From Trueperaceae bacterium (GTDB lineage: Bacteria > Deinococcota > Deinococci > Deinococcales > Trueperaceae), in the NCBI GenBank assembly GCA_007128755.1, contig SKWV01000178.1:1-6042 (forward strand): a DNA stretch of 6,042 bases, written 5' to 3'. The position numbers and the translations under genes are program-made. Below the pieces are notes generated by a model. The model searched no databases, had not been told where the DNA came from, and saw only the letters and a program-made list of their open reading frames with translations. The first letter of the stretch is position 1; each line of letters begins with the position of its first letter. Of the stretch, positions 5,465 to 6,042 are shown one piece after another.

Positions 5465-6042
5465 CGGCTCGTAGCCCGCCCGTTCGCGTCCCAGAGCCCC
5501 ATAGCCTCGGCCACGAGCGGTTCGGCGCCGGCGAAGACCGTGAGCGCGCTCGCGCCCACCCACCCCTCGGTCCCCTCGGCGAAGGTCATGACGGCGCCAG
5601 CCTCGCGCACCAGCGCCAGTCCGGCGGCGACGTCCCAGGGGTTGAGCGCCGCCTGCCAGAAGAGGTCGAGGCGACCGGCGGCCACCAGGCAGAGGTCGCG
5701 GCAGGCCGAGCCGCTCGAGCGGACGCCTGCGGTGCGCTGCGCCAGGTCGATCAGGGTCCGCTCGACGACCGGCATGCGCGCGATCTTCGGGTAGATGGTG
5801 GTCGAGACGAGGGCGTGATCCATGGCGGTGGGCGCCGGCCCCGTCAGACGCCGGTCGTCGCGCCAGGCGCCCTCGCCGGCGACCGCCCAGTAGACGGCGT
5901 CCTCGAGGGCGTCGTAGATGACGCCCAGCACGGTGTCGTCGCCCACGACGAGGCCGACGGAGACGCAGAAGCCGGGGTAGTTGCGGACGTAGTTGTGCGT
6001 CCCGTCGATGGGATCGATCACCCACGTCGGCTCGCCGGGCGC
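5461..6042 (-). CDS. Inositol monophosphatase family protein (partial, N-terminus outside the window)
   Basis: Mg-dependent sugar/inositol phosphatase fold. The visible 193 residues are the C-terminal three quarters of a family that is usually about 260 long, and the reading frame runs off the right edge. Key motifs are WVIDPIDGTHNYV (visible residues 7-19), holding the metal-binding aspartates of DPIDGT, then SSGSACRDLCLVAAGRLDLF in the middle, and NPWDVAAGLALVREAGA with the third metal-binding Asp (codon at 5632-5634). The upstream GEE metal motif is not in the window. EAGA replaces the commoner EAGG, a mild change. The family also includes fructose-bisphosphatase, histidinol-phosphate and NADP(H) phosphatase activities, and the substrate cannot be decided from this part. 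It is convergent with the transporter operon and overlaps it by four bases, so a functional link is not expected. Confidence 0.94.
   Translation of the reverse strand, partial: APGEPTWVIDPIDGTHNYVRNYPGFCVSVGLVVGDDTVLGVIYDALEDAVYWAVAGEGAWRDDRRLTGPAPTAMDHALVSTTIYPKIARMPVVERTLIDLAQRTAGVRSSGSACRDLCLVAAGRLDLFWQAALNPWDVAAGLALVREAGAVMTFAEGTEGWVGASALTVFAGAEPLVAEAMGLWDANGRATSR

Noticed and set aside
4469..6025. Long minus-strand reading frame opposite the permease and phosphatase genes
   Set aside because: Low-complexity Arg/Asp/Gly-rich translation opposite strongly supported genes: a GC-driven shadow. The same applies to 3652-5409 plus and to the part of the minus frame from 535 to 1638.
1..6042. 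A wholly new multi-gene system
   Set aside because: All genes except the small membrane protein fall into known families in a familiar arrangement (TAXI, DUF1850, fused permease). Novelty is limited to the repeat protein and the candidate regulatory elements.

Overview
The window comes from a high-GC bacterial chromosome (roughly 70% GC by eye, with G/C at most third codon positions). It is ordinary metabolic and transport DNA. I see no mobile element, RNA gene, CRISPR array or defence system. The periplasmic binding protein has a signal-peptidase-I type leader and no lipobox, which suits a diderm envelope. High GC, a TAXI-type TRAP system and candidate TANNNT -10 boxes (one placed as for a leaderless mRNA) would fit Deinococcota, but this is a weak guess. 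Other high-GC phyla are possible.

Layout: (1) 10-1727, minus strand: a family III (CaiB/BaiF) CoA-transferase followed, with a 4-bp ATGA overlap, by a small unrecognised membrane protein. The N-terminus of the membrane protein is built from six 21-bp (7-residue) tandem repeats. (2) 1728-1881: a divergent control region with a candidate extended -10, two TTCRTGAA repeats, a perfect 12-bp palindrome and a strong Shine-Dalgarno. (3) 1882-5464, plus strand: a complete TAXI-type TRAP transporter operon in the canonical order of solute-binding protein, DUF1850 protein and fused 4TM/12TM permease. A perfect 14-bp hairpin lies between the first two genes and covers most of the likely start codon of the second. 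(4) 5461-6042, minus strand: the C-terminal three quarters of an inositol-monophosphatase family protein, cut by the window edge. It converges on the permease, and the two stop codons share one CTAG.

How the genes may work together: the binding protein captures a solute in the periplasm (TAXI and TRAP ligands are usually organic acids or amino acids), and the fused permease imports it by an ion gradient. The divergent CoA-transferase could activate an imported carboxylate as its CoA thioester; that link rests only on adjacency. The phosphatase appears to be an unrelated neighbour.

The gene content is not a new system. The features worth a second look are the heptad-repeat membrane protein, the start-sequestering intercistronic hairpin, and the symmetric elements in the divergent promoter region. 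No gene-free stretch exceeds about 155 bases.
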